Below, piece after piece: positions 25,829 to 34,829 of a DNA stretch of 64,000 bases. The translations under genes and the position numbers were made by a program. Position 1 is the stretch's first letter. Each line of letters begins with the position of its first letter. The notes beneath the pieces were generated by a model, which worked only from the letters and a program-made list of their open reading frames with translations, did not search any database and was not told where the DNA came from. Source of the DNA: an uncultured Oscillospiraceae bacterium (lineage in GTDB: Bacteria; Bacillota; Clostridia; Oscillospirales; Ruminococcaceae); NCBI GenBank assembly GCA_900552945.1, contig USBI01000002.1, positions 1-64,000 of the forward strand, written 5' to 3'.

Positions 25829-25903
25829 AGTAATTTACACCTCCTGAGGCTTATTGCCTTCGTGATGTTTCTGCAAGTCGCTCCACGCAAGCAAACCTCC
25901 TGT

Positions 25904-27022
25904 TCAGACAGATGCCGTCTTAATCCTTTTTTCAATAAATGCGCAAATGGCGATTGATGCGTCTCTTGGGATGACCCTGTGCTGGTTTTCGATCATTTTT
26001 TCTCTTGCAGCGACATTCATCAAGCGATCACAGGCATCCAGCAGTTGGGTTTGCGGAGCCGTGACCGCAAGGCTCATTCCGTTTTGAACAAAAAAGTCCA
26101 TATTTCGATTTTCGCAGCCCGGAATCGGCGTGATATGGACGAGGGCTGTGCCGACCACCGCAGCCTCCGTGGAGGAAAGACCGCCCGGCTTGGACAGAAA
26201 TATATCGCAGGCGCGGACATAGTCCGCCATTTGGGTGGTGAATTTCAAAACCTCGCATCGTCCTCCGAACGACTTGGCAAGAGACACGTACAGTTCCCGG
26301 TTTTTTCCGCATACGACCACCAGCCGGGCCCTGCCTTTGTAATGTTCTGAAAGGAGCGGGATGATCTGCCCGATCTGCCCCGCACCGATGCTCCCGCCCG
26401 CGATCAGAATACAAACCTTATCCAAAGGAAGTCCCAGGCGTTTTCGCAATTCGGCTTTGTCTGCCGTTTGATAGAACTGCCGCTTTACCGGGATGCCGAG
26501 AGGGACGATTTTTTCCCGCGCGATCCCCCTTGCCGCAAACTCGTCGGTCAGTTCTTCGGCGGGAATGATATAGTAGTCGCAGTCGGTTTCTTCGGTAAAC
26601 GGAATACAGGTATAATCCGTTGCGATAAAATAGGTAGGCGGCACAGTTTTTCCCTTACGCTTGAGATTTGTAAGGATCTCCGCGGGAAAGAGATGGGTCG
26701 TGACGATGCAGTCAAAACGATTTTCCGTTAAATACTGCTCCAATAGCGGCGCCATCAGTTTGTTCAGTTCGTAGACCGGCGAGGAAATCGGCAGTTTCCG
26801 ATAAGCGTTTCCCAAGCGGTATGCTACTCCGAATGCGCCCGGCATTTTCTGCACTAATCGGATATATGCATTGTTGACCGTCTGCGCGGTCTTTTCGCTT
26901 TTCAAAAGATACGGGTTCAGCTTTGTGACACGGTGACCTCTGGCAAAGAGACTCTGCTCTATGGCCTCGCCCGCGCTGTTATGACCGCCTCCCGTTCCGC
27001 AGGAAAGAATCAGCGCATCCAT
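25904..27022 (-). CDS. GT28 diacylglycerol glucosyltransferase/MGDG synthase-like
   Basis: Transfers a sugar from a UDP-sugar to diacylglycerol or a related lipid on the inner membrane face. It has 372 residues in two Rossmann lobes. The N-lobe starts LILSCGTGGGHNSAGEAI (MGDG synthase Gly-rich loop with His), followed by CIVTTHLFPAEIL. The C-lobe has ILIAGGSIGAG and the donor-binding SKPGGLSSTEA with LVHITPIPGCENRN. This matches UgtP/MGDG-synthase-type enzymes, not MurG. Its start overlaps the PlsY gene by 13 bases, so glycolipid formation is tied to phosphatidate supply. Actual sugar specificity is unknown. Confidence 0.9.
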   Translation of the reverse strand: MDALILSCGTGGGHNSAGEAIEQSLFARGHRVTKLNPYLLKSEKTAQTVNNAYIRLVQKMPGAFGVAYRLGNAYRKLPISSPVYELNKLMAPLLEQYLTENRFDCIVTTHLFPAEILTNLKRKGKTVPPTYFIATDYTCIPFTEETDCDYYIIPAEELTDEFAARGIAREKIVPLGIPVKRQFYQTADKAELRKRLGLPLDKVCILIAGGSIGAGQIGQIIPLLSEHYKGRARLVVVCGKNRELYVSLAKSFGGRCEVLKFTTQMADYVRACDIFLSKPGGLSSTEAAVVGTALVHITPIPGCENRNMDFFVQNGMSLAVTAPQTQLLDACDRLMNVAAREKMIENQHRVIPRDASIAICAFIEKRIKTASV

Positions 27023-27621
27023 AACAGCTTCACTTCAATCGGTTCTTTTTCTTCTTTGCTTTGATACAGCCGCAGACATACAATCGCTGTGACAATCAGG
27101 AAACTCACCCATACTGCAGGAACGACACCGGTCAGAATCATGGTGGCGGCTGTCAACGGATAAGCAACCAGCGTGCGGTAGAAGTTCGGAGTAATCCGCA
27201 GTCCCACAGATAAAATCACAAATACCGCCGCGAATGACAGCACTGGATAAAGATACGGGATAAGTCCCAGCAGACAGCCGAAGGTTGTTGCAATTCCTTT
27301 TCCGCCGTGGAATCGGTAAAACACGGGAAAAATATGCCCGATAACCGGTGCGGCAAGCACCACCGATAATCCCCATGTTGGCTGTACCTGAAAGAAATGC
27401 GTATAGAGAAACACGGGAAGAAAACCTTTTGCCAGGTCGCAGAGCAGGGTCAATGTCCCGCACCAAAAGCCGCCGTATTTATATGCGTTTGCCGTTCCGG
27501 GGTTTTGATCTGAGCTTTCCCTATATAAATCTTTTTTACCTCCAATCCTCCCAAACACATTGGCGTATAATATACTGCCGGAAAGATATCCGAGGGCAGC
27601 AAACAAAATGATGTAGAACAT
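27010..27621 (-). CDS. plsY: PlsY-type glycerol-3-phosphate acyltransferase, divergent
   Basis: Acylates glycerol-3-phosphate from acyl-phosphate, the first step of phospholipid synthesis, in the membrane. 203 residues with about five helices. The three PlsY motifs are recognisable: YLSGSILYANVFG (motif 1), NPGTANAYKYGG (motif 2; housekeeping PlsY normally reads NPGATN) and IGHIFPVFYRFHGGKGIATTFG (motif 3). The altered motif 2 and the extra sequence ESSDQ before it suggest a paralogue. It is expected to coexist with a chromosomal housekeeping copy. GGGAGGCGGGTGATCT precedes the ATG. It overlaps the glucosyltransferase gene. Confidence 0.9.
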   Translation of the reverse strand: MFYIILFAALGYLSGSILYANVFGRIGGKKDLYRESSDQNPGTANAYKYGGFWCGTLTLLCDLAKGFLPVFLYTHFFQVQPTWGLSVVLAAPVIGHIFPVFYRFHGGKGIATTFGCLLGLIPYLYPVLSFAAVFVILSVGLRITPNFYRTLVAYPLTAATMILTGVVPAVWVSFLIVTAIVCLRLYQSKEEKEPIEVKLLWMR

Positions 27622-27624
27622 AGA

Positions 27625-28368
27625 TCACCCGCCTCCCTTTTTTCTCTTTGCGTTCAGAATCTTACGAAGTTCGGAGAGCAGTTCACCGTGGCGATGCGAC
27701 CGATATTTTGGAAAAGCAAGCAGGATTCGATGCTGCTGACGGCTGATTTTGCTTGCCAGATCCTCATAATGGGTACGAAGCGACTGTATCCTTTCGCTTT
27801 CCTGCAGCTTTTCCAAGGCGATTGTTTTCTTTTCGGCAATCTTCTGTGCGGCGACATCCAGCTTTTTCTGGAAATCCGCCATAGCCCGTACCGTTATCCA
27901 CAAATCACAGAGCATGGCGGTCGCTATCGTCCCGGCAAGTCCGTACTGGATAGGCGCAGAGATCAAAGCCGTTATTTCGCGGACAAACGGGTGAAGGAAC
28001 CGAACGATTAACACAGACAGCAGTCCGAAAATCAATGCGCCTTCCAAGCAGATACGACCGTGCAGATTAAACCGGCGTGACGAATAATCCCACCATTTGG
28101 CATGAAACAGTTTTTCCATGCCGTAGGACGTCAGGTATTCGAGCGCACAGGTCACGACGGCGCTGCAAAGGAAAAGCTGAAACGGATTTGTCATCTTCCC
28201 AAACAGCAAAATCACCAGCAGCGCACCCGCTCCGTAAATCGGGCAATAGGGGCCGTTCAGAAAGCCACGGTTGACAAATTTCCGCTGACTTATTGAACAG
28301 AGCGTCGTTTCATAGACCCAACCGAGCAAGCTATATAGGAAAAACCACAGGAAATAGGATGCAATCAT
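27625..28368 (-). CDS. CmpB-type putative ABC transporter permease (membrane protein)
   Basis: 247 residues matching the ABC_trans_CmpB (PF06541) layout. It has about six membrane helices in the first 190 residues: FLWFFLYSLLGWVYET first, then GPYCPIYGAGALLVILL and ALEYLTSYGMEKLF. A charged coiled-coil tail follows (about 175-247). The family name implies ABC transport, but no ATPase is nearby, so the activity is not established. It sits 3 bases ahead of plsY in the same operon, suggesting a role in the lipid pathway. SD AAGGTGATTCGTT is present. Confidence 0.85.
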   Translation of the reverse strand: MIASYFLWFFLYSLLGWVYETTLCSISQRKFVNRGFLNGPYCPIYGAGALLVILLFGKMTNPFQLFLCSAVVTCALEYLTSYGMEKLFHAKWWDYSSRRFNLHGRICLEGALIFGLLSVLIVRFLHPFVREITALISAPIQYGLAGTIATAMLCDLWITVRAMADFQKKLDVAAQKIAEKKTIALEKLQESERIQSLRTHYEDLASKISRQQHRILLAFPKYRSHRHGELLSELRKILNAKRKKGGG

Positions 28369-28420
28369 AACGAATCACCTTCTACCGTAAAGCGGCATAG
28401 AGGAAGGCGTAATTGCCTTT

Positions 28421-28870
28421 TCACCTCCGGTTTGCCTTTTTCAGTTCCTTTTGGGCGGCTTTGATCTCCCGTTGCAGTTCGTCAAGCTCCTGTTCCAGCG
28501 CGTCGGCAATATAGTCCCCGGTAATCACAGTGGCACGAATCATACAGGCGGCGTTTACAATGGCGTCCTCCACCTCTTTTCCGAGACCGAGAAGCTCCAA
28601 GGAGCCTGTGCCGTTTTCATCGTACAGCACCACGTCCGGGATTCCGTTTTGATCCGTATCTCCGAAGTACAGATTGAATTCTCCGTCGCCGGTGAGATCC
28701 ACCGCCAGCGTGTCGATATCGCCATCGCCGGTGGTATCCAGCAGCGCCAGATCCGCCTCCTTATCTCCGTCAATATCGATCAGGATTTCGTCCTTCCCGC
28801 TGCGAAGCAGCGTCTTGTGCCAGTCGCGGTCGAATTTCATTTTGTTTTTCAGTTTTCTGAGGGTTCCCAT
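28421..28870 (-). CDS. Small protein with five 13-residue Asp/Gly-rich repeats
   Basis: Not a recognised family. Residues 32-96 hold five tandem units of exactly 13 residues starting at Asp32, 45, 58, 71 and 84. The pattern is D-x-T/D-G-D-G-x-x-D followed by four hydrophobic residues, e.g. DTTGDGDIDTLAV. It resembles the calcium-binding aspartate loops of thrombospondin type-3 or dockerin-like repeats, but no signal peptide precedes it, so it is probably intracellular. The N-terminal 25 residues are basic, and residues 120-149 form a charged helix. It lies between cmpB and ftsH in the membrane island. Calcium binding is inference. Confidence 0.7.
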   Translation of the reverse strand: MGTLRKLKNKMKFDRDWHKTLLRSGKDEILIDIDGDKEADLALLDTTGDGDIDTLAVDLTGDGEFNLYFGDTDQNGIPDVVLYDENGTGSLELLGLGKEVEDAIVNAACMIRATVITGDYIADALEQELDELQREIKAAQKELKKANRR

Positions 28871-28990
28871 AGGTCATTGCTCCTTTTCTTTTATTTTGAT
28901 TTTGTTTTTTGGGTTCCAACATAGAATCCTTATTATCTCTCTATGGTTTGCTACGCTAATTTTTCATGAAAATCTAAGCTGAAACTATGC

Positions 28991-30805
28991 TCAGTCATTA
29001 AGTATTTTCATAAACTCTTCTCCCGTAATCGTTTCATGCTCATACAGGTATTTTGCCAGTTCATCCAGCTTCCCGCGGTTTTCCATCAGGATCCCCGCCG
29101 CTTTTTCATGCTGCTTTTTCACCAGCTCTACGACCTGTCGGTCAATCTGCGCCTGCGTTTCGGCGGCACAGGCAAGCGTGGTATCCCCGCCGAGATATTG
29201 TCCGGTCATGTTTTCCATCGCCACCATATCAAAGTCTTTGCTCATGCCGAACCGCGTGATCATGGCGCGGGCCAGCTTGGTGGCCTGCTCGATGTCGTTG
29301 GACGCGCCTGTGGTCGGATCGCTGAAAACAAGTTCCTCCGCCGCCCTGCCGCCGGTGAGAGTGGCGATCTTGTTTTCAATTTCCTCCTTGCTCATCAGAT
29401 AATGGTTGCCCTCATCCACCTGCATGGTATAGCCAAGAGCGCCGGAGGTGCGGGGGATGATCGTGATTTTCTGAACAGGCGCGGAATTGTTCTGCTTGGC
29501 GGCTACCACCGCGTGACCGATCTCATGATAGGAGACGATCATTTTCTCCTTATCGGTCAGAATAGCATTCTTCTTCTGATAGCCGGCGATTACGACCTCA
29601 ATGCTTTCTTCCAAATCGCTTTGGGTCGCTGCCTTTCTGCCTGCCCGGACAGCGCGCAGAGCGGCCTCGTTTACGATATTGGCAAGCTCTGCGCCGGAAG
29701 CTCCGGAGGCCATGCGCGCCACCTTCAAGAAATCAACGTCAGGGGCGATTTTTACTTTTTTGGCATGAACCTTCAAAATAGCTTCCCGGCCTTTCAGGTC
29801 AGGCAACTCCACCGGAACACGGCGGTCGAAACGACCGGGTCTTGTCAAAGCCGGATCCAGCGCTTCCGGGCGGTTGGTAGCCGCCAAAATCATGACGCCG
29901 CTGTTATCCTCAAATCCGTCCATTTCTGTAAGCAGCTGGTTCAGTGTCTGCTCCCGTTCATCGTTGCCGCCCAGATTTCCGCTGCTGCGCTTCTGTCCGA
30001 TGGCGTCGATTTCATCAATAAAAACAATACAGGGAGCTTTTTCCTTGGCCTGTTTGAACAGATCCCGGACTTTAGAAGCGCCCATGCCGACGAACATTTC
30101 CACAAACTCGGAACCGGACATGGAGAAAAACGGGACGTTAGCCTCGCCCGCAACCGCCTTTGCCAGCATTGTTTTGCCGGTACCGGGAGGGCCGACCAAC
30201 AGGATTCCCTTCGGCATGGACGCGCCAATTTCTTTGTATTTATTCGGATTATGCAGATAGTCCACAATCTCTCGCAGACTTTCCTCAGCCTCATCTACGC
30301 CTGCCACATCGGAGAATTTGATACCATCCGAGGATTTCACATAAACCTTGGCGTTGCTTTTTCCCATGTTGAACATAAGGGAGTTTGGTCCTCCGGCCCT
30401 GTTCATCATTTTCTTGGAAATGAATTGTCCGATGATAAAGAAAATCACAATCGGAAGAATCCAAGACAAAAGAAAGCTGAGCAGAGGTGAGGTTTGTTCA
30501 ACGATTTCGCCCGAAAACTCTGCCCCTGCCTCATGGAGCCGGTTGACAAGATCCAAATCTGCAATGAGTCCTGTCTTATAGACAGCGGTTTCTTCTTTGT
30601 CTGTAAATAGGATCTGATTGCTTTGAATTTCAACCCGACCGATATTCTTTTCTTCTGTCATGGTCATAAATGTGCCGTAATCGACCTCTTGAATCTGACG
30701 CTATGCGATCCAAGGCATGGCGATCAGGTTAAAAAGAATCAGCACAAGCATAACGATGCCGTAATAATACAACAATGGTTTCTTGGGGCGCTTAACTTCT
30801 TTCAT
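28991..30805 (-). pseudogene. ftsH: FtsH-type AAA+ zinc protease, amber codon at residue 35
   Basis: A membrane-bound ATP-dependent metalloprotease. From ATG 30805 (after GGAAGGAG) the frame encodes MKEVKRPKKPLLYYYGIVML and the rest of transmembrane helix 1 to MPWIA. It then meets TAG at 30703-30701 and continues in the same frame through RQIQEVDYGTFMTMTE. Beyond it lie TM2 (LLSWILPIVIFFIIGQ), Walker A GPPGTGKT, Walker [21 protein letters not shown]-like and the HEIGH zinc site. Everything except the amber is intact, so CAG to TAG is a simple explanation. Restart at ATG 30667 would give 558 residues without TM1 and lacks a good ribosome site. This cargo copy would be in addition to a chromosomal ftsH. 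Confidence 0.85.
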
Positions 30806-30897
30806 AAAGATTCTCCTTCCGGTTTGGATTCGTTCCATTTCAGGACAATGATAGAAGAGAAATCTCAGCTGAAACGAAACAGTCATTGTGCTTTTGG

Positions 30898-31725
30898 TTA
30901 TTCCACTTCGCTTGATTCCTTTTTTGCTACTGTCTCCCGATAGAACACATCCAAAATGCCTTTATAATTTTCCTTCCAGGGTTTGTTGCGTCCGCAGTAG
31001 TGGATGATCACCGCGTTTTTGCGCACCCAGTCGAGTGTCATGTCCTTTTCAAAGGGGGCGTGCAGTTGATAGAGCCGCTCGGTCATGTTGTAACGAAAAG
31101 CGTCGAGGGTGAGAATTTTGCTGCCATAAAGTCCGCTGATAATATCCTGATCCGGCAGTACCAACAGACTTTTATGCTTTTCTATAAAACAGAAGACATC
31201 CTCCAAATTCTGCTCTTTCCGTAAAAGCTCCAGATTCATCAGCATCACGCCTGAATTGATGTAGGGGCTGTCGTCATCCATATCCAATCGCATAGAATTC
31301 ACCTTATGAAAGAAAGCTCGAATATGTGTTGTGGCGGCGAAATAATACCCCTCCATCGGTGTGCAGTAAAGTGGAAGAATGGAGCCGTTTACAATCAAAT
31401 CCGGATCGAGATATAAGACGCGATCCAGCGTAGCAGGCAGATAACGGGCGGCAAAAATACGGTAGTAAATCTCTTTCGGATATCGTGCCGTGGTGGGCGC
31501 CTGCTCCAAATCCAGGTCGCGCACCTGAATGGGAAACAACCGGCCGTGACCGGACAGGAGCTTCTCGGTCGGCAGCAGGGCGTTTTCGGGAATGGAGGAA
31601 TGAAGCAGATAAACATTCAGCGCACAGTCCGGATTGCTGCGAATCAGCGAGAAAAGCATCACACCAAGCTGTGTGAGGTAGTTTTCATCCAGCGTAACGA
31701 GAAGATTGACCGATTCCGAATTCAT
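30898..31725 (-). CDS. Glycosyltransferase family 8
   Basis: A retaining GT-A glycosyltransferase of 275 residues. NLLVTLDENYLTQLGVMLFS opens the domain, YLDPDLIV contains the DxD metal site (about 100-107), and DSPYINSGVMLMNL and LPDQDIISGLYG are the acceptor and donor segments typical of GT8. HYCGRNKPWKENYKG near the C-terminus holds the conserved His. Members of this family transfer galactose or glucose to lipids or LPS-like chains. The start ATG 31725 is preceded by AAGGAA and overlaps the TVP38 stop by 4 bases. In this context a lipid acceptor is plausible. Confidence 0.9.
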   Translation of the reverse strand: MNSESVNLLVTLDENYLTQLGVMLFSLIRSNPDCALNVYLLHSSIPENALLPTEKLLSGHGRLFPIQVRDLDLEQAPTTARYPKEIYYRIFAARYLPATLDRVLYLDPDLIVNGSILPLYCTPMEGYYFAATTHIRAFFHKVNSMRLDMDDDSPYINSGVMLMNLELLRKEQNLEDVFCFIEKHKSLLVLPDQDIISGLYGSKILTLDAFRYNMTERLYQLHAPFEKDMTLDWVRKNAVIIHYCGRNKPWKENYKGILDVFYRETVAKKESSEVE

Positions 31726-32420
31726 GGCGTATTCCTTCTTTCTGACTGTTTCTTCTTCCATAACAGATAAAGCGCAAAGGAAAAAACAGTAATGGCAATT
31801 TCTCCGCCTGCCGCAATCCAAAATGCCGGGGAGGATATGTCGTGGGCGCTCATCCCGATCACGGTAAAAGCAAGAATGGACGGGAGCATCCCCAACACGG
31901 TTCCGAGAAAATAGCTGCTTGCACGAAAGTTACTGGCTCCTAAATACATTCCCACCAAATCGCCGGGCAGAAGCCCGATCATCCGCACGGCAAAGGAAAC
32001 GAAAAATTCATTTTGACTTTCAATGCTTTGTAACTGCCTTAAACGCCCGTTTTTCTGAATAAGTTTATCCAGCAGTTTTGTTCCGGTTCGCTTTCCAATG
32101 AAAAAGGGGACGCCGGTCATGAGAATCGTGCCTGCGGTGTTTACAAGAAGCGCTGTCGGCAAGGGAAAAAGAATCCCGCTGGCAGCGTAAAGGATTCCAC
32201 CGTAGACGGTGATCAAAACACCTTTGAGGGCGAAAAGCAGAAGCATAACGACGATGGCGGCTGCGATGTTCCCGGGCACAAAATTTGTGATGCTTTCTAC
32301 GGAAATTTCTTTCCGATATTTCCACCAAAAAAGGAGGATTCCGCCCCAAAACAGCACCATTACCGCGATTTTAACGGCCGTGAAAATTCGAGCTTTTGCG
32401 TTCGCTTTTGTATTCTGCAT
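31722..32420 (-). CDS. TVP38/TMEM64 (VTT/DedA-like) membrane protein
   Basis: 232 residues with about five membrane helices. The VTT core carries a re-entrant Gly-rich region (GVLITVYGGILYAASGILFPLP), FFIGKRTG, and VRMIGLLPGDLVGMYLGASN with the conserved Arg/Pro. This layout matches bacterial YdjX/YtxB-type proteins of the DedA superfamily. Some relatives scramble or flip lipids, but this one is uncharacterised. The start ATG 32420 has AAGG upstream; an extension to 32531 overlaps the preceding gene and is not supported. Confidence 0.88.
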   Translation of the reverse strand: MQNTKANAKARIFTAVKIAVMVLFWGGILLFWWKYRKEISVESITNFVPGNIAAAIVVMLLLFALKGVLITVYGGILYAASGILFPLPTALLVNTAGTILMTGVPFFIGKRTGTKLLDKLIQKNGRLRQLQSIESQNEFFVSFAVRMIGLLPGDLVGMYLGASNFRASSYFLGTVLGMLPSILAFTVIGMSAHDISSPAFWIAAGGEIAITVFSFALYLLWKKKQSERRNTP

Positions 32421-32439
32421 GGCGGAACCTTCTTCCTCT

Positions 32440-33444
32440 TTATTCGCCTTCTTTGATGTCTGCAAAGGAGACATTGTCGTACTCTTTCCAAAAATCAAGT
32501 GTGGCGGCTTCGTAATTTGCTCTATCGACATAATAACTCATGCCGTGATCGGCACCCGGAACCACCAACAGCTTTTTCGGTCCGGCGCAGGCTTTATAGT
32601 TTTCAAAGGTCATTTCGACCGGAACGAATGTATCATCCGTTCCATGAACGAACAGAACGGGAACTTTTGTCTTTTTCAGCGCTTCTACCGTAGAATAGTC
32701 AGATGCGGTGAAATGAATCTTTTGCTCACAAATTTCATTTGCCAATCTGCGGTAGACTCCAAACGGTATATGCAGATTATCACTTGATACATGTTGCCAG
32801 ATAGCATCGGGCGAAGTGAATCCGCAATCAGCGCCGATACCGTGGACATTTTCCGGAAGATCGAGACCCGCCGCCATCAAAACCGTCGTGGCGCCCATAG
32901 ACACCCCGCACAGATAGATGGGCAGCGCTGTGCCAAGACGATCATTGATCCAGTGAATCCAGTCAAGGCAGTCAAATCGTTCGGTCAGACCGAAGCCCAT
33001 GTAATCACCGCCACTGGCGCCCTGTCCGCGCTGTTCCGCATATAAGACGCTGCATCCGTTGCTCCGCCAGAAGTCAGCAATCATTCCAAAATCCCTATAC
33101 CAAGTGGAACGCCAGCCGTGCATGGCAATCATGATTCTCTTTGGATTGTCGCAGGGAATCCAGTGTCCCACCAAAAGCGTGCCGTCCTGCGCCCGGATGG
33201 TTACGGTTTCGTTTTCCTGCTGCGAGAGCCGAATCGCCGCTTTTTCCATGGTATCCAAAAAATCCCGACTCGGAATCATGCCGGCAATCAGTTTATCCAC
33301 ACCCTTCGGCGCTTTAGGCGGCTCTCGATCCATGGCGATTTTCATCAGATACTTTGAGGTGCAATAGGCCGTCAGGGATGCAGCGGTTATGACCGTTGCG
33401 GCACCGCCGACCGCTTTGACAGCTTTTTTCCATGTGATATTCAT
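32440..33444 (-). CDS. Membrane-anchored alpha/beta hydrolase
   Basis: 334 residues. An N-terminal helix (KAVGGAATVITAASLTAYC, about 10-29) could anchor or export it. The hydrolase core has the nucleophile LCGVSMGATT, the acid Asp in VHGTDDTFVP and the base His in VPGADHGMSYY. HGWRSTWYRD and EQRGQGAS are the oxyanion and strand-4 segments. Lipid, ester or peptide substrates are possible. It is the first gene of the block hydrolase-TVP38-GT8. The start ATG 33444 has AAGGACGGTG. Confidence 0.88.
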   Translation of the reverse strand: MNITWKKAVKAVGGAATVITAASLTAYCTSKYLMKIAMDREPPKAPKGVDKLIAGMIPSRDFLDTMEKAAIRLSQQENETVTIRAQDGTLLVGHWIPCDNPKRIMIAMHGWRSTWYRDFGMIADFWRSNGCSVLYAEQRGQGASGGDYMGFGLTERFDCLDWIHWINDRLGTALPIYLCGVSMGATTVLMAAGLDLPENVHGIGADCGFTSPDAIWQHVSSDNLHIPFGVYRRLANEICEQKIHFTASDYSTVEALKKTKVPVLFVHGTDDTFVPVEMTFENYKACAGPKKLLVVPGADHGMSYYVDRANYEAATLDFWKEYDNVSFADIKEGE

Positions 33445-33537
33445 CGTTTATCACCGTCCTTGTTTCGGATTGTCTGCTGCACTTTTTTGAATGGGAACAG
33501 CTGCTTTATTTGCATCCGTCACAATCAGAAAACAACA

Positions 33538-34716
33538 TTATCGATTTCCGTACCTTTTTCTGATATTGATGCTCATTTGATCTGCAATGTCGGTCGCTTC
33601 CCAAGGCATTTGGCTCGCATTGCTCCCAAAATGGCCGTAGCAGGATATCTGTGAATAGATTGGCTTGTTTAGCCCGAATTTTTGAATAATCGCGGCGGGG
33701 CGCAAGTCTGTCATCTTCTTGATTTCCTGTGCAATGTCTTCTTCCGAAACATTTCCGGTTCCAAATGTGTCGATCCGCACAGATACCGGTTCGGCCAAGC
33801 CAATAGAATAGGCAAGCTGAACTTCACATTGATTCGCAAGCCCGGCAGCTACTATGTTCTTTGCCATATAGCGCGCCATGTAAGCGCCGCTGCGGTCTAC
33901 CTTTGTGGCATCCTTCCCGGAAAAAGAGCCGCCTCCATGTCGGGAATATCCGCCGTAAGTATCTGCAATCAACTTTCGGCCGGTCAAGCCGGAATCGCCA
34001 GCAGGGCCGCCAATGACAAACCTGCCTGTAGGATTGATATAGAATTGCGATTTGTCATCGATCAGATCTTTCGGAAGGATAGGGAGAATCACATGTCGGC
34101 TTAAATCGCTACGCACCGTTTCCATCGACAGCCCGTCCCGATGCTGTGCGGACAGAATCACAGTGTCAATCCGCTTCGGTTTACCGTCCTCATACTCCAC
34201 GGTAACCTGCGTTTTGCCATCGGGGAACAAGTATGGCAGTTCTTCCGTGCGACGAACCTGCTCCAACCGTTTCGCGAGGGAATGTGCCAGTTCAATCGGC
34301 AACGGCATAAGACTTTCCGTTTCTCGACAGGCGTAACCAAACATGATTCCCTGATCTCCGGCTCCTGCGTTCAGAGCTTCTTCCTCGTTGTTTCGACTGA
34401 TGCCCATAGCAATATCCGGCGACTGTGCATGGAGATCTACAGTAATGCGGCAGCCATTTGCATCAAAGCCCAATCCCGGCGCTGTGTAACCGATTTGCGC
34501 GATAACATCTCGTGCGACGGCCTCATAATCTACTTGCGCTTTTGTTGTTACTTCACCAAAAATATGAACTTGATCTGTGGCGCAGGTCACCTCAATGGCG
34601 GAGCGGGAAGAGGAATCCTGCTTTAACAGTTCATCCAGTATCCGATCGGCAATTTGATCGCATACCTTATCCGGATGTCCGCATGTAACGGATTCGGAAG
34701 TAAAAAAAGTATTCAT
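33538..34716 (-). CDS. metK: S-adenosylmethionine synthetase, element-borne copy
   Basis: Makes S-adenosylmethionine from methionine and ATP. The 392-residue enzyme is full length. [12 protein letters not shown] (ATP), [12 protein letters not shown] (the methionine loop), [15 protein letters not shown] (phosphate and potassium binding) and [14 protein letters not shown] near the C-terminus are all present. ATG 34716 follows AGAAGGAAA. It lies 113 bases downstream of the radical SAM gene and likely supplies its cosubstrate. Free-living bacteria normally have one metK; this one in a mobile context is probably an additional copy. Confidence 0.95.
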   Translation of the reverse strand: MNTFFTSESVTCGHPDKVCDQIADRILDELLKQDSSSRSAIEVTCATDQVHIFGEVTTKAQVDYEAVARDVIAQIGYTAPGLGFDANGCRITVDLHAQSPDIAMGISRNNEEEALNAGAGDQGIMFGYACRETESLMPLPIELAHSLAKRLEQVRRTEELPYLFPDGKTQVTVEYEDGKPKRIDTVILSAQHRDGLSMETVRSDLSRHVILPILPKDLIDDKSQFYINPTGRFVIGGPAGDSGLTGRKLIADTYGGYSRHGGGSFSGKDATKVDRSGAYMARYMAKNIVAAGLANQCEVQLAYSIGLAEPVSVRIDTFGTGNVSEEDIAQEIKKMTDLRPAAIIQKFGLNKPIYSQISCYGHFGSNASQMPWEATDIADQMSINIRKRYGNR

Positions 34717-34756
34717 AACGATTTCCTTCTTTCTGCAATACGAAAAAGCTCGTTGG

Positions 34757-34782
34757 ATCTTCGGCAAAATACTTTCTGCCGA
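34757..34782 (-). promoter_or_regulatory. Inverted repeat between the radical SAM and metK genes
   Basis: CTTCGGCA and TGCCGAAG form an 8-bp stem with a 10-base loop. A T-run is absent, so it is more likely an attenuator-like or protective structure than a terminator. It does not match the SAM-I riboswitch. Confidence 0.4.
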
Positions 34783-34829
34783 AGAGAATGACTATTCCTC
34801 CATTGTTTAGTCAATATAAAATTTTTTCG

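Noticed and set aside
34757-34782. SAM riboswitch ahead of metK
   Set aside because: Only one short hairpin without the SAM-I core sequences is present.
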